64,000 bases of DNA, taken from assembly GCA_035772405.1 (NCBI GenBank), contig JAYKKM010000226.1, forward strand, positions 310,001 to 374,000, written 5' to 3'. The notes beneath the pieces are model-generated. The model did not search any database, was not told the origin of the DNA, and was given only the letters and a program-made list of their open reading frames with translations. This document shows, piece by piece, positions 50,320-60,576 of the stretch; within the stretch, counting starts at the first letter, position 1; the number at the start of each line of letters is the position of its first letter. The DNA comes from Chrysogorgia sp. JL179-B06 (Eukaryota; Cnidaria; Anthozoa; Scleralcyonacea; Chrysogorgiidae). Made by a program: the position numbers and the translations under genes.

Positions 50320-50835
50320 GGTCTATTACAAATTCGGCATTCTGATTGGCTGAGCTACTCACTGTCTATTGGTGATAGACCACTAGTAGCGTTACCCAAT
50401 CACAAACCTCCTTAACTGGAATATTCCTAAACTGACCAATCAGAAGCCACGACATATCCACGCATGCAAACAAAACCTGGAATCTAGTCCAAACATGGCG
50501 TCCGCTAAAATATGAAATCATGAAAACGTTGGCCCGAAAGTAATGGAAAATTGTGCAGTTTGACATTTTCGAATAAGAAAATGAATTCGCTTATGCCTAT
50601 GGAGTATATCTACACCAAATTTGAAGCAAAGTAATTACAATCTCGTTTTTTGTGAGCGATTGTTTATCATGTGCCATCGAGCAACTCTACATTTTGAATG
50701 GGGAGACTTCTACGAACAAAAAGGTAAAACTATCTGAAAATTTGGAACAATGTTTGATAAAACTTTTTTACGTTAAAGAATGGTTGTTTGTGGTTGTTAC
50801 TAAAACAATTAGACAACTCGCCCTCGTTGTCTATT
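50320..50835. mobile_element. Dispersed repeat C, copy 2 (inverted)
   Basis: Reverse complement of 39935-40450 with about 10% differences by eye. Includes GGTCTATTACAAATTCGGCA and TGGTGATAGACCACTAGTAG. Confidence 0.82.
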
Positions 50836-51408
50836 TGTTAATTAGTATACACCCAACCATTGTCTATTACAAATGCTGCCTCAACCGTTGTCTATTCGTG
50901 ATAGACAACGTTTGGGAACATGAAAACAAACCTGAAAAAATATGGCAGTAAACTCTCGTTTTGTAGACGTTTCGGAGGAATTTTTGGAGAGTTTGGTAGA
51001 AAAGTCTATCGCTGAGAAAACTAAAACGGCCACAAATATCACGAGTGGTTAAATAACACAGCTTATTATATAGCACAAGCTACTTCCGGTGAAATTGCGT
51101 GCTCTGATTGGCTGAGACACGTCACGTGCAGGTCCGTTATTTCCCGTAATGAACCGGTCCGCCATTTTATTTACAAAAGAACAAGCCGAACAACGATAGG
51201 AAACTTTGAAAAGCAGCAAAAATTGAACGAATTTAGTAAATTAAGCACTAAATAATGTGTCGCACGATGAACAATCTAAAAGAGAGTCTTACTATCATGA
51301 AAGCAATACTGAGACGAACAAGAACAAGATTGAAAATGACGATTCTGTCACTCAATTCGTATGTAAAGTTTGTTGATTGTTGTTTAAAAAAGCCATGCCA
51401 TATAATAA

Positions 51409-51556
51409 ACCTCTTATTAACCTCGACCGCTTGGTCATTACGGGAAAATATCAGACCTCGGTCTTTTATGTACGAACATCGCCCTACGGGCTCGGTCCGT
51501 ACTGTCAATGTCTGATATTTTCCCGTAATGACCGCGCTCTCGGTTAATAAGAAGTT
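51409..51556. mobile_element. Palindromic MITE, ~150 bp
   Basis: CTTATTAACCTCGACCGCTT then GGTCATTACGGGAAAATATC pairs with GATATTTTCCCGTAATGACC then GCTCTCGGTTAATAAG. Confidence 0.82.
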
Positions 51557-51799
51557 AATATTCGTCAGTTGCACTAGAAAAAGACAATAACTCGGACTCG
51601 TTGTCTATAATTGTTAAATAGCTAATGAATTGAAGATTCTTAAAAAATATGTTTTGGACACCAAACATGCGTTGCTATTGGCAACCAGGTGGTTAAAGTG
51701 GCAAATGCTGTTTTACACCTGACTGGAGTTGAGAAAAAATATCTTGTTACAGGCAATTCCAAATCAAGCCATTTTTTTATAGTTGGTATAACACTAAGT

Positions 51800-51950
51800 A
51801 ATTGTGGGGATGAGTTGAGGATTTTTGAATATCTTGAAAACCTAGATGATAATGAAGTTTTAAAAATAGCATATAAATTTGCTTGGCATGTCTATGCAAT
51901 AACTCTTGTTTAAAATTAGATATGATAAAATCCTCAACTCATCCCCAATA
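51800..51950. repeat. Inverted repeat GGGGATGAGTTGAGGATTTT
   Basis: TTGTGGGGATGAGTTGAGGA at 51802 is mirrored by TCCTCAACTCATCCCCAATA at 51931. The open frame between them (51689-51913) has no recognised domain. Confidence 0.7.
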
Positions 51951-52137
51951 AAATAGTAAGATGCATAAATTCTGAAAATGTTGTGTCAATTGGTCAAATC
52001 GTTCTGGAGATATCTTTCCTCAATGTGTAAAATGTGCGGTTTTGAGAAAACAGCATTTAAAGTTCAGCATTATTTACAGTGCCTAAATTTAAGGTCTATA
52101 TACCCAAATTCAATTACCAAAGTCTTACTGGAGATAC

Positions 52138-52500
52138 TTAGAAGGCACCAGCTTCATATGTGGTACCTTCAGCATCTCTCAAGGCTACTTCCCTTCTAAC
52201 ACGAAGCAGCTTCTCTTCCTGGCGTCGCTTTTTCTCTTTCGCTGTTGCTCGTAAGTCAGCTTGGCTCACACGTTTATTTTTCACTCTTGAAGCTTTGTTT
52301 GTATATGTGCCACCAGGAATTGACAGCTTTCTCATTATTTTCTCTCTGCTTCTACCGGCTTGCCATTATCCATTTCTCCATTCTCCTTCAGAACTGCTTC
52401 ACGAACATTTTGACCAATTCTCTTCATTTCCTCCTGACTTTCACTTTCTAAAACACCGAGGATACTTTCTAACTGCTTATAATACGCAGGGCATGTTCAG
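52138..52500 (-). pseudogene. Coiled-coil / basic repeat-element ORF relic
   Basis: Minus strand in two frames: YYKQLESILGVLESESQEEM and KRIGQNVREAVLKENGEMDN, then after a one-base shift MRKLSIPGGTYTNKASRVKN and KKRRQEEKLLRVRREVALRD to a stop. Helical, highly charged, no catalytic motif seen. Probably a remnant of an accessory protein from a mobile element; could be a host exon. Confidence 0.35.
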
Positions 52501-52689
52501 GGCATGTTCATAATGCTAAGTGGAAAGGATATCCATCCTCACAGAACACTCATAGACAGGGGTTAATGTCAAGCCTGACTATCGAATGCAGTTCATGTGA
52601 AAATGTCGAAATATTAGATACGTCTTTCAGCGTTTCAAAAAGGGGAACATCTTATGATGTTAATCGACGGTTGGTTTACAGCTCTATAG

Positions 52690-53310
52690 GAATGCGTTGT
52701 GGTTACGAAGGACTGGTTACACTATGTGATTAGATATTCAGGTTTTCCTGCGCGAATGCGTTTTTGTACAACTGGTGTTCCGCGGCAAATATGTCTCCAT
52801 TATCGGGTAGTACGTGATGGTTATTGGAACTATCCGATGGTTCAGGTGGTGGCAGTAATGAGGTTGATTGGTCAACGGATTAGTTGGTAATGGAGGGAGG
52901 GTTAAAGTTATCGGCGGGTAAGTCGGCTTCGGCTAAGTATGGATCATTAGCGTCATCTGTAGGTGCATGGTAGCAAAATTTGGTCGGTAGCAAAAACCGC
53001 GGTTCGGGTCGACGTAAGGTTTTAGACGGTTGGAGTGTATACCGTTGTGTAGACACCAGGGTTAGTGCACCCTGGAGAGCTTCGTGACGATTCGGTATGG
53101 ACCATGCCAGTTGTGTTGGTCATTCACGTCGATGGACAGTCCCAGTTAAAAAGAAAATAAGTTCAGAAAGGGCAAGTTCGTCGCTAGGCGAGATTCGTCG
53201 TCGACGAAGATGGTGCATGGTCGAATTTCTCATTGAATCTTTTCACATCCTCGCTCTCGTTACCACCAAAAGGCTTAAGATTTGTGGCGCATCCTCCACC
53301 AAATGTTACG
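52690..53310 (-). mobile_element. LTR (Gypsy-like) retrotransposon relic: integrase C-terminus
   Basis: On the minus strand around 53135-52980, NWHGPYRIVTKLS and, after a stop and shift, SNRLKPYVDPNRG resemble the G-P-Y-R-I and V-N-R-L-K-P-Y segments at the end of Gypsy integrases. At 53304 TGTTACGGG begins what could be an LTR edge, with TTTGGTGGAGGATGCG (minus) as a possible primer-binding region just inside. Gag, protease and RT are absent, so the element is internally deleted. Described only. Confidence 0.5.
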
Positions 53311-54780
53311 GGATCGTTTTGGGTTGTGTAGTTTTTATTCGTATGCTGGATTATACACAATGGTTCGGCGTTACAACTTGGGTAAAACTAGGATCGACTA
53401 AAACTTAACACATTAGGAACCCGTGTTGAACGTCAGCGGTATATCTAAAAAGTGTCTCTCGACTAAACGGTCACGTGAGTCACAATCGTAACAATGCGTC
53501 ATATTCGCTCGCATTTCCTTGCAACGACTATATGTTGTCATGTTGACGTTTCGTCCACGGTTCTGCGAGTTCTTTCTTTAATCTCTCATCCGTGTTTCTC
53601 TCGTCCAGTTATCCTGGAGAGAATCTTTGCATTTAGTTTGCGGGTTTACAGGTATCGTAAATGCGATTCATTGACAACAAGTTTTGCAATGCCTATCGGG
53701 ATGATTGCATTTCTTGCATGTTTCGCAAAGCCTATCGGTATTGCAGATTCTCGACATAAATAAAAAGGAAAACAGAGCCCATTTTAAGACTCTAGCTACC
53801 ACAGTTAGCCCGAGTAATTAGAGCTTCATGAAAATTTGCCTGTCGGAGGAACCTCGGTCTCGGCTGTTGGACGCGCTGTTCAAGGTTAACTGAACATGGT
53901 TAACTGGACATGGAAACGGGTGAGTCGAAGTGTGGATTAAGAACAAGTATACTGGGTAAATGTAAATGTTAACACGGAGTGCGTCTCACTTGATGCGTCT
54001 CAAGAAAACACAACAGAAAATGTAAACAAAGACAGCGTGGGAACGAAGACAGAGATAGCAGAAACGTAGGACGTTCTAATAAGTCTAAATTTTACACTTT
54101 ATCTAGACTTTCTTGCACACCTAAGGCTAACTGGTAGTTCTCATATAATAAATGAAGTGCGACTTTTTTTCTTTGTGGAGAACATATCGAATCAAAATTG
54201 AACGCTCCATCGCTTCTATAGATGCCACAGCGGGGGACGGGGCAAGGGGCCAAGAAACTCCTTGCGATTGCCATAGTTTTTTGTAAGGGTTATGGACTGA
54301 CGTTTTCCTTCCAGTTTCACATGGAGTAAGAGTACCAACAGCCATTACTGCTTAATGCTTGGTAGACGAAATTTTGCCCTTAAATTTCTTTTAAAGTATT
54401 TTGCTGTCCTTATTCAACAGACTCCAGTTCTCGACACATTTTCTATCGACTTTTCTAATATATTTCTCGGGATCGCTTGAAATCAAAGTCTCTTTTACTC
54501 GAGCACCGTAGCGATTTTTTACAGTTGTACATGATGCCTCTATTTTTAAGTTCTTCTCTCATCAACAACAATAATTTACTAACGGTAACGGTTCTGTTCT
54601 TTTCTTGGTAAAATTATTACAATCCGCTTCCGCACTGCGTACTTTACCTTATTGTTCTTTGATTATTCTCTTCTGATACGAAATATAGGATTGAAGGTGG
54701 CTAACAGTATCTTGACAGTCAGTATAAGAAAGCTCTTTTCTGTTTTTGGCTGCATGAGTAATCAGCGCATTTGTTGAAGA
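53311..54780. other. Possible LTR remnant and unassigned sequence
   Basis: If the element above is real, its upstream LTR would start at about 53304 and extend right; I could not find the far edge. Beyond about 54000 nothing is recognised. Confidence 0.25.
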
Positions 54781-54782
54781 TT

Positions 54783-54900
54783 TAGGCCCCGTTTACATTG
54801 TATCGGATCCGTATCGTTGCGTCTCCAAAAGTGTACCGGATAGGCATTTCGTTTACATATGGGCCGGTGCTTCCGTTGCGACTTTTGCGGAGACGTGACG
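54783..54900. mobile_element. Single-ended MITE relic, GGCCCCGTTTACATTG
   Basis: GGCCCCGTTTACATTGTATC with TTTCGTTTACATATGGGCC inside and CGTTGCGTCTCCAAAAGT against ACTTTTGCGGAGACG. It looks like one end of a GTTTACA-type MITE. Confidence 0.5.
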
Positions 54901-56830
54901 GAGCGTTCTGAAGATGACTTACGCGCGACCGACACGGCCGCAGAGCCACTGCCAAATTCCTGGTGTGAATCAGTAAACAAGAAAGTAAATAAAAACACAA
55001 GAACGAGTATAATATATTAATGTATTCAGAATTTAAAAAGTGCACTTTATTTGCTGTTCCAGCAACCAGCGCTCTCCAAGCTTTAGTCCATTTGGGTGAA
55101 AAATAAAATTGGTGTCATCCGGGATCCATTGCTAAAATAGATCCTACAGTTGTAAGCCATGTTTTTGTTGGAGTTCGCCAATACTTCCATCTTTGGAGAA
55201 ATATCGTGCAGGGCAAATATATCTTTGAATCATGTGATGTGAACTTTCCATCACGTGATGTAAACTTTCTATCACGTGGTACATTCAAATTGACCCCCAA
55301 CGTTGGTTTTCGAAACGACAATTAACCGATGTCGCCTTTTACATATGCATTTTAACCTTCTAATCTTGTCACCAAAAACAATGTTTTTCAGCATAGATAA
55401 TATGAAACTTGCCAACCTGGAGGATAGTCAAAATCTAGAAAATGTTTCTAGTAAGGCGGTGACAGCTCTGGACATTTCCTTTTCCTTGAAAACCGTTAAG
55501 ATATCTCGGCCAAGCAACAATGCAGCACCATTTCACGAAACTAGAAGACCTGGAATAAAACTTGGGCTCTTCCTCTGCCAATCATCAAGTTTCTCATCCG
55601 CTAAAATCGAGAAAAGTAAAGTTAAAGCACTAAATAATATATAAGTATAAGGGTGATTAAAATTATAAGAATGAAAAAGCTTGTAAATGAATGCACGAAG
55701 CCCTATTATAGCCATCCAAACACGGAAATTTCCCGAAATTTCCCGTCTAGATCACGATCAAAAAATGTATTATCTTTCCAGAACGCGGTAAGGACCCTCA
55801 TATGGCATGGCAGGGTTTCTTTAGCTTGTAGAAATGTTCGACTGACTCATTCGTCCATTGAGGTCTTGATTTCTGCTTGTCCGCCAGCGTGAGAGAAGCA
55901 ATGAGTGCCGGGGCTTGAAGCGTCGTGCAGTTGTCAAGAAATCTGTGGTAGAAGGCCAGAACGATGGTTATGGTTTGGTCGTCAGCCGTGGGGTTTTTCT
56001 TGATGTTGCAGAAAAGTTGTGATGTACGAGTTTAATAGAGCTGCTGGGTATTTGAGCTGCGTAAATACATGCAGGTGCGGATTTTCTTACATTATAATTC
56101 TTCAAAAAATGCAGGCGTTGATCATGAGAGTCGTTTAGCTCTGTTTAACATATAGTCTTAAGTAGTCCTGTCTTATAGCGCTTGTCTACCTGACTTTGAT
56201 AGTGTAGAAGTAGGCCAGCATTCGTAGACCTTCTGTGGAGACTTGGGTTGGTGTATTAACTTCAAACTGCCTTATTTTAATGCATTCTTAATCTTCCACT
56301 CTAATTTCTTAAACAGCACTAGTTCTCAATTATATACAAATGTGCATGCATGCAAGTCATTGCAGCCATTGGATTTTCTAACTGGTAATTGTACTGTCTT
56401 AAAACATTTAAAAGTCTTATTGTGATTAATTTAACCATCATCATCTACCAAATTAATCACGCATATAGTGGATTTTACATAAACATGTTCATGCAAACTA
56501 TTACCCTTTAGACGGTTAGTCAAGATAAAACTGAATTTTGCAATAAATGTAGTTCATTTATGTACTATTAAATATTCAGTCGAAGGTTATTTATGTTCAC
56601 AGAATAATCAACTTCACATGCATGAACAGATTGATCAAGTAAACAACTAAATACACTCGTGCATCTCTAATGATCTGCGTGTTCTATACCCAGGGTCTTA
56701 ATTCCGCTATCGCATCCACTGCGAAATTCTGACTCTCGCAAATTAACTGCTTAACATCCTTGCAATTGTTTATCTTCTCTCGAGGTCTAAACACTATTTT
56801 GAAGCACTGGTTTGAATTAATTAATAAAAC
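54900..56830. other. Unassigned intergenic DNA
   Basis: The open frames at 55303-55644 and 55653-55892 show no domain, splice sites or homologous neighbour that I can support. GATGTGAACTTTCCATCACG and GATGTAAACTTTCTATCACG form a short direct repeat at about 55234-55276. Confidence 0.4.
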
Positions 56831-56839
56831 CACAGCCGT

Positions 56840-57047
56840 CTTTTTAGGGGATATACTTCATGGTAACAATACATATAGTCTCCCACCGTATTTTACGGTT
56901 ATTATTAGGGTTATGGTTAGGATTAGAGTTACGGTTAGGGTTAGGGGTATGGTTAGGGTTAGGATTAGGGTTACGGTTAGGGTTAGGGGTATAAAAAACA
57001 GATGGAAATCCGGTCTAGTGTTACCATGAAGTATATACCTCTTTTTA
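56840..57047. mobile_element. Fold-back element with (TTAGGG)-like core
   Basis: TTTTTAGGGGATATACTTCA then TGGTAACA is mirrored by TGTTACCATGAAGTATATAC then CTCTTTTTAA. The interior is about 80 bp of degenerate GGTTAGGGTTAGGGGTATGG repeats. Confidence 0.82.
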
Positions 57048-57054
57048 AGTAGTA

Positions 57055-57141
57055 GTTAAAACATGAGCGGTCGATGTTCATGGGCAGTTACAATGGCGAG
57101 CCGTTGTAACTGGCCATAAACATCGGCCGCTCATGTTTTAA
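57055..57141. repeat. Imperfect palindrome, ~39-bp arms
   Basis: GTTAAAACATGAGCGGTCGA then TGTTCATGGGCAGTTACAA pairs with TTGTAACTGGCCATAAACAT then CGGCCGCTCATGTTTTAAC. Confidence 0.88.
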
Positions 57142-57379
57142 CGAACTTGTAAAATGAGTAGAATATATAATACGTACTTTGTTTGGAAGTTGTAGAAACG
57201 GTACAAGCAAATTATTTTAACTCCGAAAAAGCTCAATTTGAGCAAGTTAACTTTGATAAAACATTGATGTTTTATTAATCAATGTTTTATCCTGGGTTAT
57301 AAAGATGCTGATTAAATATTAATTTCGTTTGAATTTTCTTCATGAATTATTAATGTTTTACAATACTTGCAAGATAAGA

Positions 57380-57640
57380 CCCTGGGTACGAGATTGTCCT
57401 CTGTATCAAGCTCTCTCAAAAGATGCTGAATAATTGCCAGTGGAATTTGGTGACCTTTCATTTACAATGTATGGCAAACACCTGTATCCTGCCATGCATT
57501 TACAGCCAATGAAGAAGGGCTCTGATTTCGTTGACAACCAATACAATATCGTGTTTGGCATTCTTTGACTAACACATCGTTCTAGACGACGTTGCAATGT
57601 GCTTTTATTATAACAATGCCGTAATATTCAGACAAAAAGC
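57380..57640 (-). pseudogene. Transposon integrase-like relic, copy 2
   Basis: Minus strand: CCAATACAATATCGTG read in reverse gives TTGTATTGGTTGTCAACGAA and ATCAGAGCCCTTCTTCATTG, matching copy 1 at 49763-49800. Frames are broken. Confidence 0.45.
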
Positions 57641-57696
57641 TGCGAATCTCTTCTTGTGGTCTAGTGGTTGCCACACATGCATGTCTATGAGCTGGG

Positions 57697-57780
57697 AGGC
57701 AGCACTTTTTCCTCAATTATTTTTAAGACCGTGAGTGGTGACTCACGGTCTTAAAAATAATTGAGGAAAAAGTGCTGCCT
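57697..57780. repeat. Perfect palindrome, 40-bp arms, 4-base loop
   Basis: AGGCAGCACTTTTTCCTCAA and TTATTTTTAAGACCGTGAGT are exactly mirrored around GGTG. Just upstream, 57655-57675 has a tRNA A-box-like TGGTCTAGTGGTTG. Confidence 0.95.
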
Positions 57781-58276
57781 TTGCAATAATACGAGCAAAT
57801 TGTAAGACTTTCTGGTCTTCTCGGATAACGACCTTAAATCGTAGGGCTTAAATTGGGCTTCTAGCCTTTTGGGGTATTGCGTTCACCTAAAAGTGATAAA
57901 TCTACTAAACTAAACTAAATATACATAGCCTTTGACAATGTAGTGCGTTATAAAGTCCGCCATCTTTAAACCTTCTATTACCAAACAATTGGTTGTAGTA
58001 TCCACTCGGCAGCATTTCCCGTGCACAAACAATTGTCATAAGAAAATGTTTTGTCATGAGAAAAATATGTATTTATCGCAAATTAATAAATTTGTCATGG
58101 GAAAAAATATTGTCGACAGGGATGTTTTGGTCATAAGCAAATATTTGACACGATATAAAAATATTTTCTCGAATTAAAAACGTTTTGTCAAACTTAAAAA
58201 AAATATATGGCACTTATGTGAGCCACCATAATGGTGAGAGACCTCGTCACGTTATTGTTCCGCGCATGAACAGCTG

Positions 58277-58390
58277 CAGGGTATAAAGGCGGATTTCTAT
58301 TCAGTGCTTTTTATAGCGCAATCAAAAGATAGCGATCGAATAAAGTCGACTGCGCGATAAAAAACACTGAATGGAAATTCGCCTTTACAC
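58277..58390. repeat. Imperfect palindrome
   Basis: GGTATAAAGGCGGATTTCTA then TTCAGTG pairs with CACTGAATGGAAATTCGCCT then TTACACC; CTTTTTATAGCGC against GCGCGATAAAAAAC. Confidence 0.8.
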
Positions 58391-58439
58391 CTCATATAGG
58401 TTTCCTATCCAGTCTTTTAATTAACTTATCCGTAGTTTA

Positions 58440-59400
58440 TTTAAAGGGGCAGTAAGACGCTAAAATCATTTATCCCAATTTGGGTTTTAACTAGAAGTGC
58501 ATTCGAAATAAGCAAGAATAGCGGTCTTACTTTGTCAATGTCTTATCTTGTTCCAGAGATATTTAAGTTTTTAAAACCTGCAAATGAGGTACCTATATAA
58601 TGACGTTATCTACTCACTCAAATTCTAAAAATAAAGAATATCTTTGGAGATAGCGGTTAGAATGTGCTGAAACGTTCCAGATGTATGCTACTATCATGGG
58701 AATCACATTTGCATATAAAATAAATGAGAATATCTCAAGACTACAAATATGGAAAAGCTGTAAATTGATATTCTTCATTATTTTAAAAGTTCAAATAAGA
58801 CAAACTTAATGTTCGGGTCATATGCACTTTAAAGAGGTAGTAAACGGAAAATCCTCTATCCAATTTTTATTTTATCTATTAGAACTCAAAATATGACGAA
58901 GAATAGCGTTCTTACTTAGTCAATATCTTATGTTGTTCAAGAGATATTCAAGTTTTTGAAAGATGAACTTATGACGTCATCTACTCCTTAATTTAAATTC
59001 AAGGAAATCCCTAAAATGAAAAATGTATAAAGCATTAACTGTACATAGTGCACTGTAACCTTCTTACATCACATTGCATAATTACTTGAATTAAAAATAA
59101 TTAAAAAGCCTGTTTATCATGGCAATTATTTGATGAAATAACTCGAAAGGTTCCACGTGATCGACACATGCAATTTCTCAGTGATATCATGTGGTTTCGT
59201 TAAATAACCACAAAGACATACTGGATTTTTCAACTAGTCATTATGCAGTGTGATGTCATAAGCATGACATTTACATATCAAATAAATAAGAATGTCTCAA
59301 AAACTAAGTAAAATATGGAAAAGCTGTAAAAATGATGTTTTTCATTATTGTTAGAGGCAAAAGTATGTAAATATTTTATATTCATTTTATCAATAAAAAC
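58440..59400. repeat. Two diverged direct copies of a ~400-bp element
   Basis: AAGAATAGCGGTCTTACTTT and GTCAATGTCTTATCTTGTTC near 58513 recur near 58898 as AAGAATAGCGTTCTTACTTA and GTCAATATCTTATGTTGTTC. TAAATGAGAATATCTCAAGA near 58720 recurs near 59284. Confidence 0.75.
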
Positions 59401-60282
59401 TTGTTTGTACACTTGACTAAAAGATACTGAAACTCGAGATAAAGAACAAATATTTAATCATATCAATATCATAATATACATACAGTTTATTTACTATTCC
59501 ATTAACTATAAAGCCTATTTTCTGAGATGAAAACAGATGTAAATATCAAAGCCAAAAGCATATTATATAGACTTGGAGGTCCTACCTCCTATTGAAATAA
59601 AGAACTTATTTAAAGAATTCAAAGATGTAATCATTTAAAGTATACAGGTATAAATCAAGTGCACGAGATGAAAAACATATCAGCAAGCATAGGCGTACGA
59701 GGCGGGTTATATAAAAATGAAAATGGCACTTTTTGAAAGAAATTTGGGTAAATTCGGGTAATATTGCTGTTAAATATTCATGAAAAATTATATTTGAACT
59801 GTTTAAATTTTAAAGTAATATGTTTTAACATTAACATAATATATTAGATGAAGTACTCCCCTATTTCGGTGAGGAAAGCGCTGTGAAATCTAGTCACATA
59901 GAAGTTGCGCCTGCCACACTGCATCCGATGATCGACAGTCGACTCTTGAAAAATGATTGATTATGATTGACAGTCGAAAAATGTTTTGCACCCCCCCCCC
60001 CCCCCCCCCCAAATATAACTGATCAGGTACGCCTATGTCAGCAAGCTTTGTTTGAGACGCGTTCTGTTTTTCAGTAAATATGCTTTTCGTGAATATGAAA
60101 ACGACATTTTAACATTAGCCAAGACGATTCTCCTCCCCGAACGGTATATTAGGTATTTACAACACTCTATGGAGTCTGCGACAGAGTCTGCTTTCGCAGA
60201 CTACACTCTATGTATCTGTGAAGGACTATAAGGTTTAGCTTCATCCGTACTTATTAAGTAATGTACTGCAATAGACATTTGT
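59400..60282. other. Unassigned; downstream of the minus-strand gene
   Basis: AT-rich, with a poly-C run of about 20 at 59991-60010. A short inverted repeat GGAGTCTGCGACAGAGTCTG / CAGACTACACTCT lies near 60172-60205. No polyadenylation signal could be fixed. Confidence 0.4.
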
Positions 60283-60576
60283 CTAATATTTTTTTCCAAT
60301 AATGAGCTTCTCATCACTATCATGATGACTCATATAGTTCCATCCATGTTCAATCTGGCCCTTTTTATTCACTTCAAATCCTTCATTGTACTTTTTCAAT
60401 TTTGTCTCCAATGTAATCTCTTCGGTGGCCTCTTCGTCGTCGTCTGAAGTAAAGTATTCTTCAGGATCTTCCACAAGGCAACATTTTCTTCCTACAGATA
60501 ATTCTGATTGTTTTGGGCGCGTTCTGTGGTCCTTGATATGGGCATAGTTCGCGGCAAGGCAAAGTAACATGTTGAC
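60283..60576 (-). CDS. Minus-strand gene, terminal exon C
   Basis: VNMLLCLAANYAHIKDHRTR, then a Lys/Glu/Asp-rich tail of about 75 residues to a stop. It continues the hydrophobic helix of exon B, which supports the splice. Confidence 0.65.
   Translation of the reverse strand, partial: VNMLLCLAANYAHIKDHRTRPKQSELSVGRKCCLVEDPEEYFTSDDDEEATEEITLETKLKKYNEGFEVNKKGQIEHGWNYMSHHDSDEKLIIGKKY

Noticed and set aside
51689..51913. 74-codon frame with a protein-like look
   Set aside because: No recognised motif. Its flanks form an inverted repeat, so it is more likely MITE interior; retained only as a repeat entry.
55303..55892. Open frames of 113 and 79 codons as a host gene
   Set aside because: No domain, no splice signals and no phase partner; composition is like the surrounding intergenic DNA.
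57842..57870. U2 snRNA-like start (CTTCTAGCCTTTTGG)
   Set aside because: Only about 15 bases resemble U2; no branch-binding or Sm-like segment follows.
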